Source: DATCLS01 sp035296625 (GTDB taxonomy: Bacteria > Actinomycetota > Acidimicrobiia > Acidimicrobiales > VFJN01). Taken from it: DNA of 64,000 nucleotides. The stretch lies in assembly GCA_035296625.1 (NCBI GenBank), contig DATHAO010000069.1, forward strand, positions 62,001-126,000, written 5' to 3'. Of this stretch, positions 31,883 through 40,622 are shown piece after piece (position 1 is the stretch's first letter; each line of letters opens with the position of its first letter). The position numbers and the translations under genes are program-made. The notes beneath the pieces are model-generated. The model made no database searches. It saw only the letters and a list, made by a program, of their open reading frames with translations, and had not been told where the DNA came from.

Positions 31883-33307
31883 GTGCAGGAACGAACGTCC
31901 GACGAGGTCCTCCAGCTGATCCGCGACGAGGGCATCGAAGTCGTCGACCTGCGGTTCTGCGACCTGCCCGGTCTGATGCAGCACTTCTCGATGCCGGCGG
32001 GCCAGCTCTCGGCGGACATGTTCGAGGAGGGTGTCGGCTTCGACGGGTCGTCGATCCGCGGGTTCCAGGAGATCCAGGAGTCGGACATGATCCTGATCCC
32101 CGACTCGGACACGGCCCTCCTCGACCCGTTCCCGGCCCGCAAGACGCTGGCCATGAACTGCTACGTGCACGACCCGCTCACCGGCGAGTCGTACTCCCGC
32201 GACCCGCGCTACGTCGTGAAGAAGGCCGGCGAGTATCTGGCCTCGACGGGCATCGCCGACACCTGCTACGTCGGCCCCGAGGCCGAGTTCTTCATATTCG
32301 ACGACGTCCGGTTCCACCAGGATGCGAGCTCGGCGTCGTACCAGGTCGACTCGGTCGAGGGTGCGTGGAACACGGCCCGGGAGGAGGGGCCGAACCTCGG
32401 CTACAAGATTCGCTACAAGGAGGGCTACTTCCCCCTGCCGCCGGCGGACCACTTCCAGGACCTGCGCACCGAGATGATGCTGACCCTCGAGCAGGTCGGC
32501 ATCGAGGTCGAGATCCACCACCACGAGGTGGGCACGGCCGGACAGGCCGAGATCGACGTGCGGTTCGACGAGCTGACGCGCATGGCTGACAAGACCATGC
32601 TGTTCAAGTACGTCGTGAAGAACGTGGCGGCGGCGCACGGCAAGACGGCGACGTTCATGCCAAAGCCCGTGTTCCAGGACAACGGCTCGGGCATGCACAC
32701 CCACCAGTCCCTGTGGAAGGGCGGCGAGCCGTTGTTCTACGACGAGGCGGGCTACGCCGGCTTCTCGGACCTGGGCCGGTGGTACATCGGCGGCCTGCTC
32801 GCCCACGCCCCCGCCGTGCTGGCGTTCTCGAACCCCACCACGAACAGCTACAAGCGTCTCGTGCCCGGCTACGAGGCGCCGGTCAACCTCGTGTACAGCC
32901 AGCGCAACCGGTCCGCCGCGATACGCATCCCGCTTTACAGCCAGAGCCCCAAGGCCAAGCGGCTCGAGTTCCGCTGCCCCGACCCGTCGTGCAACCCGTA
33001 CCTCGCGTTCTCGGCGATGCTCATGGCCGGCCTCGACGGCATCCAGAACCGCATCGAGCCGCCCACGCCGGTCGACAAGGACCTCTACGACCTGCCGCCC
33101 GACGAGCTGGCCAAGGTTCCGCAGGTGCCCGGGTCGCTGGAGGCGGTGCTCGACGCGCTGGAGCAGGACAACGCCTTCCTCAAGGCCGGCGGCGTCTTCA
33201 CCGACGACCTGATCGACGCGTGGATCACCTACAAGCGCGAGTCCGAGGTCGACGCCCTCCGCCTGCGCCCCCACCCGTGGGAGTTCCACCTCTACTACGA
33301 TATTTAG
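31883..33307 (+). CDS. glnA: Type I glutamine synthetase (GSI-beta), adenylylatable
   Basis: A 474-residue main glutamine synthetase: VGFDGSSIRGFQEIQESDM, the metal strand YVGPEAEFFIFD, EIHHHEVGTAGQAEIDVRF, NGSGMHTHQSLW and NRSAAIRIPLY. The adenylylation site tyrosine is in DLYDLPPDELAKVP, and glnE, its modifying enzyme, is in this window at 45.9-48.6 kb. The 25-residue insertion typical of GSI-beta (ASSASYQVDSVEGAWNTARE) is present. The GTG at 31883 follows GAAGGGAG. It supplies glutamine for most biosynthesis. Confidence 0.96.
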   Translation: MQERTSDEVLQLIRDEGIEVVDLRFCDLPGLMQHFSMPAGQLSADMFEEGVGFDGSSIRGFQEIQESDMILIPDSDTALLDPFPARKTLAMNCYVHDPLTGESYSRDPRYVVKKAGEYLASTGIADTCYVGPEAEFFIFDDVRFHQDASSASYQVDSVEGAWNTAREEGPNLGYKIRYKEGYFPLPPADHFQDLRTEMMLTLEQVGIEVEIHHHEVGTAGQAEIDVRFDELTRMADKTMLFKYVVKNVAAAHGKTATFMPKPVFQDNGSGMHTHQSLWKGGEPLFYDEAGYAGFSDLGRWYIGGLLAHAPAVLAFSNPTTNSYKRLVPGYEAPVNLVYSQRNRSAAIRIPLYSQSPKAKRLEFRCPDPSCNPYLAFSAMLMAGLDGIQNRIEPPTPVDKDLYDLPPDELAKVPQVPGSLEAVLDALEQDNAFLKAGGVFTDDLIDAWITYKRESEVDALRLRPHPWEFHLYYDI

Positions 33308-33416
33308 CGTCTGAGCTGCGGTTTCGTGCCGACCGCAGGGCACCGTGAGGCGATCATGACGCGGCTGCGTCAGCTCCCGGTGTCCGCCGCCGGCCTCGCG
33401 TCCGCACGTTCGAGCG

Positions 33417-34358
33417 TCAGAGGTGCGCCGCGGGAGCCCCGGCCCGAACACCGGCACGGCGGCGTGCAGGTCGGCGAACTCGAGCGGCCTCGATGGAGCG
33501 CCGAGCTGCCCACCAGCCGTAACCGCCGGTCGCGACGATTGCGATGAGCACCGTGACATAGGCCCAGAGCCACCCGTCGTCGGCGCTCATCTGAGCGCGG
33601 TACCGCAGCGCGACCAGCAACTCGAAGGCCCCGAATGCGGCGTAGGTCACGGCCGGTAGGAGCAGCCGGCTCAGGTCCCGCTGCCAGATCGCTGCGGCGG
33701 CCGCGAACCCCAAGGACATGAGCCAGACACCTATCGCCTGGGCGGTTAGCGGGGTCAGCGGCCATGGCCAGAAGCCGGTTGCCGAGGCCGCCATGTGGTG
33801 AACGGTGGTGTCCCCGAAGAACAGCACGGCACCCGCGGCACACAGGATCACGCCCTGAGCGGCGAGGAGTGCCGTCAGCCAGCCGGGCATGGGTCGGCGG
33901 ACAGCCTCGCGTCCTCCCCCGCGGCGCTCCTGGCGGCCCACGACGATGACGCAGGCGACCGAGATCACGATGTAGACGGTGAGCCAGACCCAAGCCGCGA
34001 ACCGTGCCATGGGACCACCGGTCATCAAATGGAGGCGATGCATGTGGATCGAAGTCGCCGCGAGGGTTAGCACCGCAAACACGGTGACTGTGACCACCCC
34101 GACCCGTATCTGGCTCCACCGGTCGCGTCGCAAGGCAAGCGCGGAGAGCACAAAACCGGCACCGTAGGCGGCGCCGAGAAATGCCGAGTTCGGCTCCGCC
34201 CTGATTGTCCAGGCGAAGTAGCGGTCGGTGGCTGCGGCGCCTCCAAGCAGCGCGCTGGTGGCAAGCAAGGTGAACGCTGTGAACGCGATCAGCACGACCC
34301 GCGTCGCGGCATCCACTGCTGAGGAGCTGATCTGCTCCACACGGTTGATACGGCTCAT
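33417..34358 (-). CDS. Multi-pass membrane protein of unknown function
   Basis: A 313-residue protein with about eight membrane helices (for example VVLIAFTAFTLLATSALLGG, FAAWVWLTVYIVISVACVIV, FELLVALRYRAQ and WLWAYVTVLIAIVATGGYGW) and an Arg-rich cytoplasmic tail. No family is recognised. The ATG at 34358 has GGAGG eight bases upstream; an in-frame ATG at 34415 with a weaker site would add 19 residues. It is the last gene of a minus-strand set that also includes a 67-residue protein and a globin-like protein. Confidence 0.72.
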   Translation of the reverse strand: MSRINRVEQISSSAVDAATRVVLIAFTAFTLLATSALLGGAAATDRYFAWTIRAEPNSAFLGAAYGAGFVLSALALRRDRWSQIRVGVVTVTVFAVLTLAATSIHMHRLHLMTGGPMARFAAWVWLTVYIVISVACVIVVGRQERRGGGREAVRRPMPGWLTALLAAQGVILCAAGAVLFFGDTTVHHMAASATGFWPWPLTPLTAQAIGVWLMSLGFAAAAAIWQRDLSRLLLPAVTYAAFGAFELLVALRYRAQMSADDGWLWAYVTVLIAIVATGGYGWWAARRSIEAARVRRPARRRAGVRAGAPAAHL

Positions 34359-34435
34359 AGTCGGTGCCTCCACGCGGGGTGGTTCGGCGATCAGGTGTGG
34401 TGAGGAGAGGGCCATCGTGCTTCCGTTTCTCGACG

Positions 34436-34639
34436 TCAACAGGGAACCAGGGCGTGCAGGGCACACAGCGTCGGCATGCCGGCGACCATGCCGGCCTGCG
34501 GTGAGCCCGTGCGGCGCACCGCCACGACGGCGACGCTGAGGGCGGCGTCATGGCGCCAGTCATGGGTCGGCGCGGCGGTGCCCGAGACGACGGAACCCTG
34601 GGGCAGGGGGATCGCAGCGACGCCTTCGATCGTGCTCAT
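34436..34639 (-). CDS. Small hypothetical protein coupled to the globin-like gene
   Basis: A 67-residue protein, MSTIEGVAAIPLPQGSVVSG and onward, with one weakly hydrophobic stretch (AALSVAVVAVRRTG). Its ATG overlaps the upstream gene's TGA (ATGA), which argues for real translation. It is not recognised; it overlaps nothing downstream and ends 20 bp before the longest possible start of the membrane protein. Confidence 0.5.
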   Translation of the reverse strand: MSTIEGVAAIPLPQGSVVSGTAAPTHDWRHDAALSVAVVAVRRTGSPQAGMVAGMPTLCALHALVPC

Positions 34640-35049
34640 GCCGGTTCCACCGATGGCGGTGCGAAGGGCGACAAGCTGTCCTCATAGAGCACCTCGGCGA
34701 GCAGCTGCCAGGCGTGGCGCCAGGCGGCGTCGGTCTCCCGGGTCCAGTGCGGCGCGACCGACGCCATGGCCTGCAGCCACGCCCGGCCCTCGCAGGCGAA
34801 CCGTGGGTGGCCCGGTCGTCCCGGCCATGTGGCGGCCAGCGCCCGGGCGTGCTCCCCGAGCTGCGTGGGCACGGCCAACCGGCCGACCAGGTCGCTCACG
34901 GCCTCGACGAGCCAGGCGGCGCACTCGGCGGCGTCGCCGACCCTCACCCGGTCGAGCTCGGCCGCGAGGCACCGTTCGAGCTCCCGGCACGCCGCAGCGT
35001 CCAGCGCGCCCCAGGAGTCGTCCACGCGACGCAGGTCGTCGCCGGTCAT
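34636..35049 (-). CDS. Divergent globin-like protein
   Basis: A 137-residue helical protein. The last 60 residues (LGEHARALAATWPGRPGHPR, GRAWLQAMASVAPHWTRETD, AAWRHAWQLLAEVLYED) resemble helices F to H of bacterial haemoglobins, where W-T-x-E-x-x-x-A-W is a common pattern, and the His in LGEHARAL could be proximal. The N-terminal LRRVDDSWGALDAAACREL could be helix A. The helix E distal region is not clear, so heme binding is uncertain. Its stop overlaps the next start. Confidence 0.5.
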   Translation of the reverse strand: MTGDDLRRVDDSWGALDAAACRELERCLAAELDRVRVGDAAECAAWLVEAVSDLVGRLAVPTQLGEHARALAATWPGRPGHPRFACEGRAWLQAMASVAPHWTRETDAAWRHAWQLLAEVLYEDSLSPFAPPSVEPA

Positions 35050-35181
35050 CGGTGCCCGCCCGGGCTCAGGTGCTTCGCATTCACGGGGAGCAGCGTCCGT
35101 GAATCGGCGACGACGGACGTCCGTAGCGATTACGCAACTTCGCGCCGACCGACGGCCCGCCGCCTACGTAGACGCCCGCGC

Positions 35182-37911
35182 CTAGGCGAGGTTGCGGAGC
35201 GCGCCCGCGAGCTCGTCGCGACCGCCGATGCCGAGCTTGCGGTACGCCCTCGCCAGGTGGGTGTCCACGGTTCGGGTCGACAGGTGGAGGCGCCCGCCGA
35301 TGTCCCGGCTCGGCAGCCCCTCGGCGGCGAGCAGGGCGACCTCTCGCTCGCGTGCCGTCAGCGGCTCGATGCCGCTCCCGCGCGCCAACGGCGGTGTCGC
35401 CACGCCGCCGGCGCGAGCGGCGATGGCGGCAGCCCGGCGCCGCGCGGCGGTGGCACCCCGCTGGTCGCCACGGCGGCTCAGGACGTCCCCGAGCTCGGCG
35501 GCGGCCTCGGCGGCGAGAGCGAGCGCGTCGATGGCCTCGAGCTGGTCCACGCTGCTAGCGATGAGCTTCGGGTCCCTCTCGAGGAGACCGCGGGCGTGGG
35601 TGGCGAACGCCGGGGTCAGCGGCCCGTCGACGATGGCCGCCAGCTCGTCCAGCCGATCGACCACCGCTTCGGGGTCGCCGAAGCGGGCGATGTCGTGCCG
35701 CACGGCGGCCTCGAAGATGAGGACCTCGTCGTCTCGTGCCTGCTCGGCGACACGGGCCAGCCGCCTGCGGGCGGCAACCAGATCGCCGCGACAGGCGTCG
35801 AGCCAGGCGTGGGTCCGCTCCCGGGTCGCGGCCGAGGTGGCGACGGGGCTGTCGCCGAGGTCGTCGGCCCGACGCAACGCGGCGGCAGCCTCGGCGCAGC
35901 GGCCCAGCAGCAGGTGGCCCTGCGCAATCCCGACGTGGGCCCACACCAGCACGGCCTCCTGCCCCGCCTCCCGCGCCGCGTCGGCGACCGCCCGGCAGCG
36001 CCGGATCGCCTCGTCGGCCCGGCCCGTGTCGCGTGCGATCTCTCCGAGGGCCATCTCGAACCACACCCACCCGGCCATGGCCCGGGCCGCCAGCGAGCGC
36101 TCGGCGGCCGGTTCCAGCAGGGCCCGGGCTGCGCCGAAGTGGCCGGCGTAGGCGAGCGCGTGGGCCTCGTTCATGAGGTGACGAGCCGTGCCGCGTTGGG
36201 CGAGCCACCCGGGGAGATCCGCCTGGTCCACGGCCGCCTCCCTCGACAGCGCGGCCGCCTCGTCGCAGCGCCCGACGCTGAGGAGGCTGGCGGCCCGGGC
36301 CACTGTCACGTCGACGCGCACGTGGGCCTCGAGGTCGCCGGGCAGGGCCTCGATCACGCGGAGGGCGTCGCCGGGCCGGCCCGCGTTGGCGAGCAGCGTG
36401 GCCCGCCGGGCATCGAGCGTCGCCACGGCCGTCGGTTCGCGCAGCCGCGACCGTGCCTCGTCGCAGGCCGCGAGCGCGCCCGGGAGGTCCCGCCCGGCCA
36501 GGAAGCGGGAATCGGCCAGGCGAACGGCGAGCTGGGCCCGCAGGCGATCCGATATCGCCAGCTCCCACGCCTCCCGGACGTGACGCTCGGTCTCGGCCGG
36601 GCGACCGACCATGGCGCCCGCCTCGGCCAGGATCTGCAGCCGCTGGCCGTTCTCCTCGTCGCTCGCCGCCCCGGGGAGCGCCGGGGCGGCCAGCCGCAAG
36701 GCCAGAGCCGGGTCGTGGGCCACGAGCGCCAGCCGTCCCGCCCGGAGGATCCGCACCGGGTCCGGTTCGCCACCGCTGTCGAGCCGCCACAGCGGCACCC
36801 GGACCTGGTCCTCGCGCCGGCGAGCTCCGTGCCCGTCGAGCAGGTCGGCCAGCTGACGGAGGATCTTGCGCCGCCGCAGCAACGGCAGGCGCTCCCGCAC
36901 GATCTCCCCGTAGAGCGTGTGGGCGAGCCGGACGGCGAGTCGGCGCTCCGAGGTAACCACGACGACGATCCCGTCCGCTTCGAGCCGCTCGAGCGTGTCC
37001 AGGCCGCTGAGCTGCTCGAGGTCGGCGAGACCGATCGGCTCGCACATCGCGAGCATCTCGACGGCGGCCAGGCCGGCGTCGTCCACCACCTCGAGGTGCT
37101 CCCCGACCAGCTCCCGCAGCGGGGCCGTCGTGGGCAGAGGACCCACCAGGTCCCAGCCCTCGCTCGTGCTGGCCAGGATGCCCCGGTCCAACGCCCCCCG
37201 GACCAGTTCCGTGACGATCTGCAGGTTGCCGCCCGAGAGGCGCTGCAGCTCGTTGAGGGCGCGGCCGGAGATCGGCCGGTCGAGGGCGCGCTGCAGGAGA
37301 ACGTTGAGCTGGTCGTGGTCCAGGGGCTCGAGATCGATGCGGGCGAGGTGGCCGTCGCGCTGAAGCCTGCTCAGGCGACCGGGTGCGGTCCGTCCGCTGC
37401 GCACCGTCCCGACGAGGAAGATGCGGCGCGCCACGACGAGCGGCACCAGCAGGGCGGCCGAGGTGTCATCCAGCAGGTCCAGGTCGTCCACGAAGAGCAG
37501 GAGCCGCTGGTCGCCTGCCAGCCTGCCGAGCTCGTGATGCGCGCGATGGAACAGCGACGGCCGCTCCTCCTCCCCCACCCCGAGCTCGGCGACCAGCTCG
37601 GCCGGGATCAGGTGGGCCAGCGCGCCGAGGGGGATCTCCCGGGTCGTCGGGTGACCGACGACCCGCGCGGTCGGCCAACCGGCCCGCTCCGCCAACCGCA
37701 GCGCCTCCTCGGCGAGGCGGGTCTTGCCCACGCCCGCCGGACCGACCAGGACGACGCCCCCGCACGAGGCGTCCTGGGTGCGCTCGCCGAGCACCTCCAA
37801 CTCCGCCGCACGACCCGTCAGCGGCCACGCCCTGACGGGCAGGTCGGGAGCCGCGGCCGTCGCTGCGGTGTCAGGTCTCCGGCGACGCGACACGGGCTCG
37901 ACGGTAGCCAC
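35182..37911 (-). CDS. Large LuxR-family ATPase transcriptional regulator (LAL type)
   Basis: A 909-residue regulator. A P-loop GPAGVGKTRLAEEA at about 57-70 and a Walker B RLLLFVDDLDLLDD mark a STAND/AAA ATPase; a long helical TPR-like middle follows (many A-rich helices such as ARHLMNEAHALAYAGHFGAA); the last 65 residues are a LuxR helix-turn-helix (PLTAREREVALLAAEGLPSR, HLSTRTVDTHLARAYRKLGI). Such proteins activate catabolic or secondary-metabolite genes upon ligand binding. The GTG at 37911 (after AGAGGG) removes 81 non-conserved residues of the longest reading. It is divergent from a DUF2867 gene. Confidence 0.88.
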   Translation of the reverse strand: MATVEPVSRRRRPDTAATAAAPDLPVRAWPLTGRAAELEVLGERTQDASCGGVVLVGPAGVGKTRLAEEALRLAERAGWPTARVVGHPTTREIPLGALAHLIPAELVAELGVGEEERPSLFHRAHHELGRLAGDQRLLLFVDDLDLLDDTSAALLVPLVVARRIFLVGTVRSGRTAPGRLSRLQRDGHLARIDLEPLDHDQLNVLLQRALDRPISGRALNELQRLSGGNLQIVTELVRGALDRGILASTSEGWDLVGPLPTTAPLRELVGEHLEVVDDAGLAAVEMLAMCEPIGLADLEQLSGLDTLERLEADGIVVVVTSERRLAVRLAHTLYGEIVRERLPLLRRRKILRQLADLLDGHGARRREDQVRVPLWRLDSGGEPDPVRILRAGRLALVAHDPALALRLAAPALPGAASDEENGQRLQILAEAGAMVGRPAETERHVREAWELAISDRLRAQLAVRLADSRFLAGRDLPGALAACDEARSRLREPTAVATLDARRATLLANAGRPGDALRVIEALPGDLEAHVRVDVTVARAASLLSVGRCDEAAALSREAAVDQADLPGWLAQRGTARHLMNEAHALAYAGHFGAARALLEPAAERSLAARAMAGWVWFEMALGEIARDTGRADEAIRRCRAVADAAREAGQEAVLVWAHVGIAQGHLLLGRCAEAAAALRRADDLGDSPVATSAATRERTHAWLDACRGDLVAARRRLARVAEQARDDEVLIFEAAVRHDIARFGDPEAVVDRLDELAAIVDGPLTPAFATHARGLLERDPKLIASSVDQLEAIDALALAAEAAAELGDVLSRRGDQRGATAARRRAAAIAARAGGVATPPLARGSGIEPLTAREREVALLAAEGLPSRDIGGRLHLSTRTVDTHLARAYRKLGIGGRDELAGALRNLA

Positions 37912-38106
37912 CGCGTGCCCTCTGAGGCGGCGGCCAACGCGGCGGGGAGCCGTAGTGTGCCTCGCCAGAGAGAACCCTCCGACGCTCTGATCGCCGAAGG
38001 GATCGTTTCCGGCCTCCTTGACGTGGCGCCCACGCCGACCTGACCTGACGCTCGTAGCGATCGAGGCTTCGATGTCCCTGGAGAGCACAGAGATGGAGGT
38101 CGACGA

Positions 38107-38727
38107 ATGAGGCTCCCGAACACCGCGCACACCTCCCGGCCGTGGCGGATCCACGAACTCACCCGCGACTTCAGCGTCGAGGACGTGTGGTCGCTGCCGA
38201 CACCGGGCGGCCCGGACGACTTTCCCCGCCTGGTGCAGCTCGCTGCCTCGGGCGATCCGTCGCAGAGTTCCTCCGGCGCCATCCGCACGCTGTTCGCAAT
38301 CCGATGGAAGGTCGGGGCGCTCTTCGGCTGGGACGGCCCGGACGCCGGCCCCGGCTCCGGCTGCGGCTCCGGGGCGCCGACGCTCCGCGATCGGTTGCCG
38401 ATGGATCTACAGGACGCCCCATCCGGCCCGGACTTCGTCGCGCTCCCCTTCACGTCGCTGTACCTGCTCGCGGACGAGTGGGCTGCGGAGATCGCCAACC
38501 GGACGATGCACGGGGTCATGCACGTCGGCTGGGTCCCGGACGGGACCGGCGGCTACCGCGGCCAGATGGCCGTCTTGGTGAAGCCACACGGCGGGTTCGG
38601 GACCGCCTACATGGCCGCGATCAGGCCCTTCCGGCGCCTGATCGTGTACCCGGCGATGATGCGAGAGTTCGGGCGGCGGTGGCGGGCGGGCGCCGGCGAG
38701 GCGACACCGCGCACGCCAACCGGCTAG
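38107..38727 (+). CDS. DUF2867 domain protein
   Basis: A 206-residue protein of the DUF2867 group: RPWRIHELTRDFSVEDVWSL near the start, TLFAIRWKVGALFGWD, the later LLADEWAAEIANRTMHGVMH and a C-terminal LIVYPAMMREFGRRW. The fold is related to START-like domains and the function is unknown. It starts 195 bp from the divergent LuxR regulator, which may control it. The stretch PGSGCGSG is a short insertion of simple sequence. Confidence 0.78.
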   Translation: MRLPNTAHTSRPWRIHELTRDFSVEDVWSLPTPGGPDDFPRLVQLAASGDPSQSSSGAIRTLFAIRWKVGALFGWDGPDAGPGSGCGSGAPTLRDRLPMDLQDAPSGPDFVALPFTSLYLLADEWAAEIANRTMHGVMHVGWVPDGTGGYRGQMAVLVKPHGGFGTAYMAAIRPFRRLIVYPAMMREFGRRWRAGAGEATPRTPTG

Positions 38728-38821
38728 ACGTCAGAAGCGACCGGTTCTCGGAGTCGCTGTGACCACAGGACCCTGCGGGCACGTGCGAGCGGTTTTGCGG
38801 TGAGTAGAGGCCGGCGCTAAT

Positions 38822-38841
38822 CTACAACCAGATGGTTGTAG
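38822..38841. promoter_or_regulatory. Perfect 9-bp palindrome at the ArsR start codon (operator)
   Basis: CTACAACCAGATGGTTGTAG is a perfect inverted repeat with arms of 9 bp and a 2-bp centre. It covers the ATG of the ArsR gene (38832). Palindromes of ACAACC/GGTTGT type are the usual operators of ArsR regulators paired with SRPBCC genes. Its position implies a very short or absent leader on the mRNA, so binding would block initiation directly. Confidence 0.8.
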
Positions 38842-39206
38842 GTGAGTTGACCGACGACGCTGTGGACCACCTGTTCCACGCACTGGCGGACGGCACCCGC
38901 CGCGACATCCTCCGCCGGTCCGTGGGAGGCGAGCTGTCGGTGTCGCGACTTGCCGAGGGCTACCCGATGAGCTTCGCCGCGGTGCAAAAGCACGTCGCGG
39001 TGCTGGAGGAGGCGGGCCTGGTCACCAAGGAGCGCCGGGGACGGGAGCAGCTCGTGCGCAGTGACCCCGACGCCATACGACGGGCGCGGCAGGCCCTCGA
39101 CCAGCTCGAGATGGCCTGGCGCGGGCGAGTCGACCGGATGTCGCACCTGCTGGCGGAGGTCCCCGACCGAAAAGACAACAACCCGACGAGAGGACAAGAG
39201 AGATGA
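38832..39206 (+). CDS. ArsR family transcriptional regulator
   Basis: A 124-residue winged-helix repressor: HLFHALADGTRRDILRRSVG, VSRLAEGYPMSFAAVQKHVA and LEEAGLVTKERRGREQLVR. There are no metal-binding cysteines. It belongs to the subgroup always paired with an AHSA1/SRPBCC gene, as here, with a 4-bp overlap (39203-39206). The operator palindrome overlaps the ATG. The inducer is unknown. Confidence 0.92.
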   Translation: MVVGELTDDAVDHLFHALADGTRRDILRRSVGGELSVSRLAEGYPMSFAAVQKHVAVLEEAGLVTKERRGREQLVRSDPDAIRRARQALDQLEMAWRGRVDRMSHLLAEVPDRKDNNPTRGQER

Positions 39207-39688
39207 GCGTCACCCGCCTCGACAAGGACTTCGCCAGCCTGACCCTCACCCTGGTCGCCGACTTCCACGCCCCGATCGAGCGCGTGTGGCAGCTCTGGGC
39301 CGACCCGCGGCAGCTGGAGCGCTGGTGGGGGCCGCCGAGCCACCCGGCGACCGTGGAGCGCCACGACCTGTCCCCCGGCGGTGAGGTCACCTACTTCATG
39401 ACCGGTCCAGACGGGGAGAAGCACCGCGGCTGGTGGCGGGTCACGTCGGTCGACCCGCCGAGGTCCCTCGAGTTCACCGACGGTTTCGCCGACCAGGACG
39501 GGACACCGATCGCCGACATGCCGACCACCACGGCACAGGTGCACCTCACCGAGCACGACGGCGGCACCCGGATGGAGTTGCGCTCGGTCTTCGACTCCCG
39601 GGAGCAGATGGAGCAGATGCTGAGCATGGGCGCGGCAGAGGGTCTGCAGCAGGCGGTCGGCCAGATGGACGCCCTACTCGCCGGCTGA
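39203..39688 (+). CDS. SRPBCC (AHSA1-like) domain protein
   Basis: A 161-residue START-fold protein: LTLVADFHAPIERVWQLWAD, QLERWWGPPSHPATVERHDL, VTSVDPPRSLEFTDGFADQD and the C-terminal helix QMLSMGAAEGLQQAVGQMD. The fold makes a hydrophobic cavity for a small ligand. The gene is translationally coupled to the ArsR regulator upstream and is presumably its target. The ligand and process are not known. Confidence 0.92.
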   Translation: MSVTRLDKDFASLTLTLVADFHAPIERVWQLWADPRQLERWWGPPSHPATVERHDLSPGGEVTYFMTGPDGEKHRGWWRVTSVDPPRSLEFTDGFADQDGTPIADMPTTTAQVHLTEHDGGTRMELRSVFDSREQMEQMLSMGAAEGLQQAVGQMDALLAG

Positions 39689-40049
39689 GCCGGGGCGCGG
39701 GCCGCCCGACCGGACACCCCGCGCCCTGGGCGAGCGCGTCGTTGCCTCCGTCACCACCAGCAGAGCCAACACCACGAAGGGAGGCACGTCGTGCGCGGCG
39801 CGATCACCGCGTTGCACCTGGAACCGCAGCGCTGCTGAACACGGCCCTCGACCACCTCGGGAGCGTCGTGCTCGAGAGCTGTCGGCACGAAGGGGCACCT
39901 GCCCACCCAGATCCGGGTGCGGGCTACCAGCACGTGAGACGCATGGCACACGGGTTCTGCGTCAGCCGACGGCGACCCACCCGCCGAGCTCTCCGATGAT
40001 GTCGCTGCAGGACGACACAACGACTCGAGCAGCGAGGAGGCGGCGGACG
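39689..40049. other. 361-bp stretch without a recognisable gene
   Basis: I find no convincing coding frame, RNA or repeat. The right end contains the GAGGAGG site of the following small gene. Confidence 0.45.
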
Positions 40050-40277
40050 ATGATGCCGTTCGAAGCGATGGAAATGAGTCACCAGCACCGCGAGGCGCTT
40101 CTGACCGAGGCGGACAACCGGCGGCTGGCGCGGGCAGCCCGAGGCCACTCGCACCAAGAGGCTCCGACCAAGGTGCTCAGGGTGCGACGGTTCGGGTTCG
40201 GGCGCGCGTCCGAGCCTGCCCGTCAACGCCGGTCCAGGTGGGGTCTGCGGATCCTGCGGCCGGCCACGGAGGCCTAG
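40050..40277 (+). CDS. Small basic protein of unknown function
   Basis: A 75-residue protein whose middle reads SHQHREALLTEADNRRLARA, an amphipathic helix pattern common to short actinobacterial proteins, followed by an Arg-rich tail (RQRRSRWGLRILRP). A GAGGAGG site lies at the right distance from tandem ATG codons at 40050 and 40053. The role is unknown. Confidence 0.6.
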   Translation: MMPFEAMEMSHQHREALLTEADNRRLARAARGHSHQEAPTKVLRVRRFGFGRASEPARQRRSRWGLRILRPATEA

Positions 40278-40394
40278 TAGACCGGGCGCGCCGCCGCGGG
40301 CGGCTGGCGCCCGATGGTCATGTGTCCAGGTTCGTGGCGGGTGTCGACCGAGGCGTGCACACCGCGCCGGCTCGGCGCTCGCGATGCGGTGCGT

Positions 40395-40498
40395 GCCGCC
40401 GATCCGCAATCGGCCTCGGTCCCGCCGACCCGCAATCGGCCTCGGTCCCGCCGACCCGCAATCGGTCTCGGTGCCGCCAACCGCAATCGGTCTCGGCG
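40395..40498. repeat. 26-bp tandem repeat, four copies
   Basis: The motif CCGCAATCGG recurs at 40404, 40430, 40456 and 40481, each followed by (C/T)CTCGG and a spacer ending in GCCGAC or GCCAAC, giving a 26-bp period (25 bp in the last copy). Each unit contains a short CCGA/TCGG dyad. It lies in the non-coding space before the ynfA-type gene. The units are too short and have no unique spacers, so this is not CRISPR. Confidence 0.85.
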
Positions 40499-40622
40499 CC
40501 GACAGTCCGGTCGTCCGAACGCCTCGTGAATGCCCGGGAGGTGTCGAGGCGCAGCGCGGTCCCGACAGCGGCGGCGGCCGTCGACCTCGGGAGCCGTGGG
40601 GATCGCCGGTAGCGTCCCGGCG

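Noticed and set aside
31613..33559. Open frame of 648 codons opposite glnA
   Set aside because: glnA is certain on the other strand; this frame is its shadow.
34714..38043. Open frame of 1109 codons on the plus strand
   Set aside because: It is the antisense of the LuxR-type regulator and reads as Arg/Gly/Pro/His-rich sequence without domain pattern, as long antisense frames do in high-GC DNA.
40395..40498. CRISPR array
   Set aside because: The units are contiguous, only 26 bp long and no spacers or cas genes are present.
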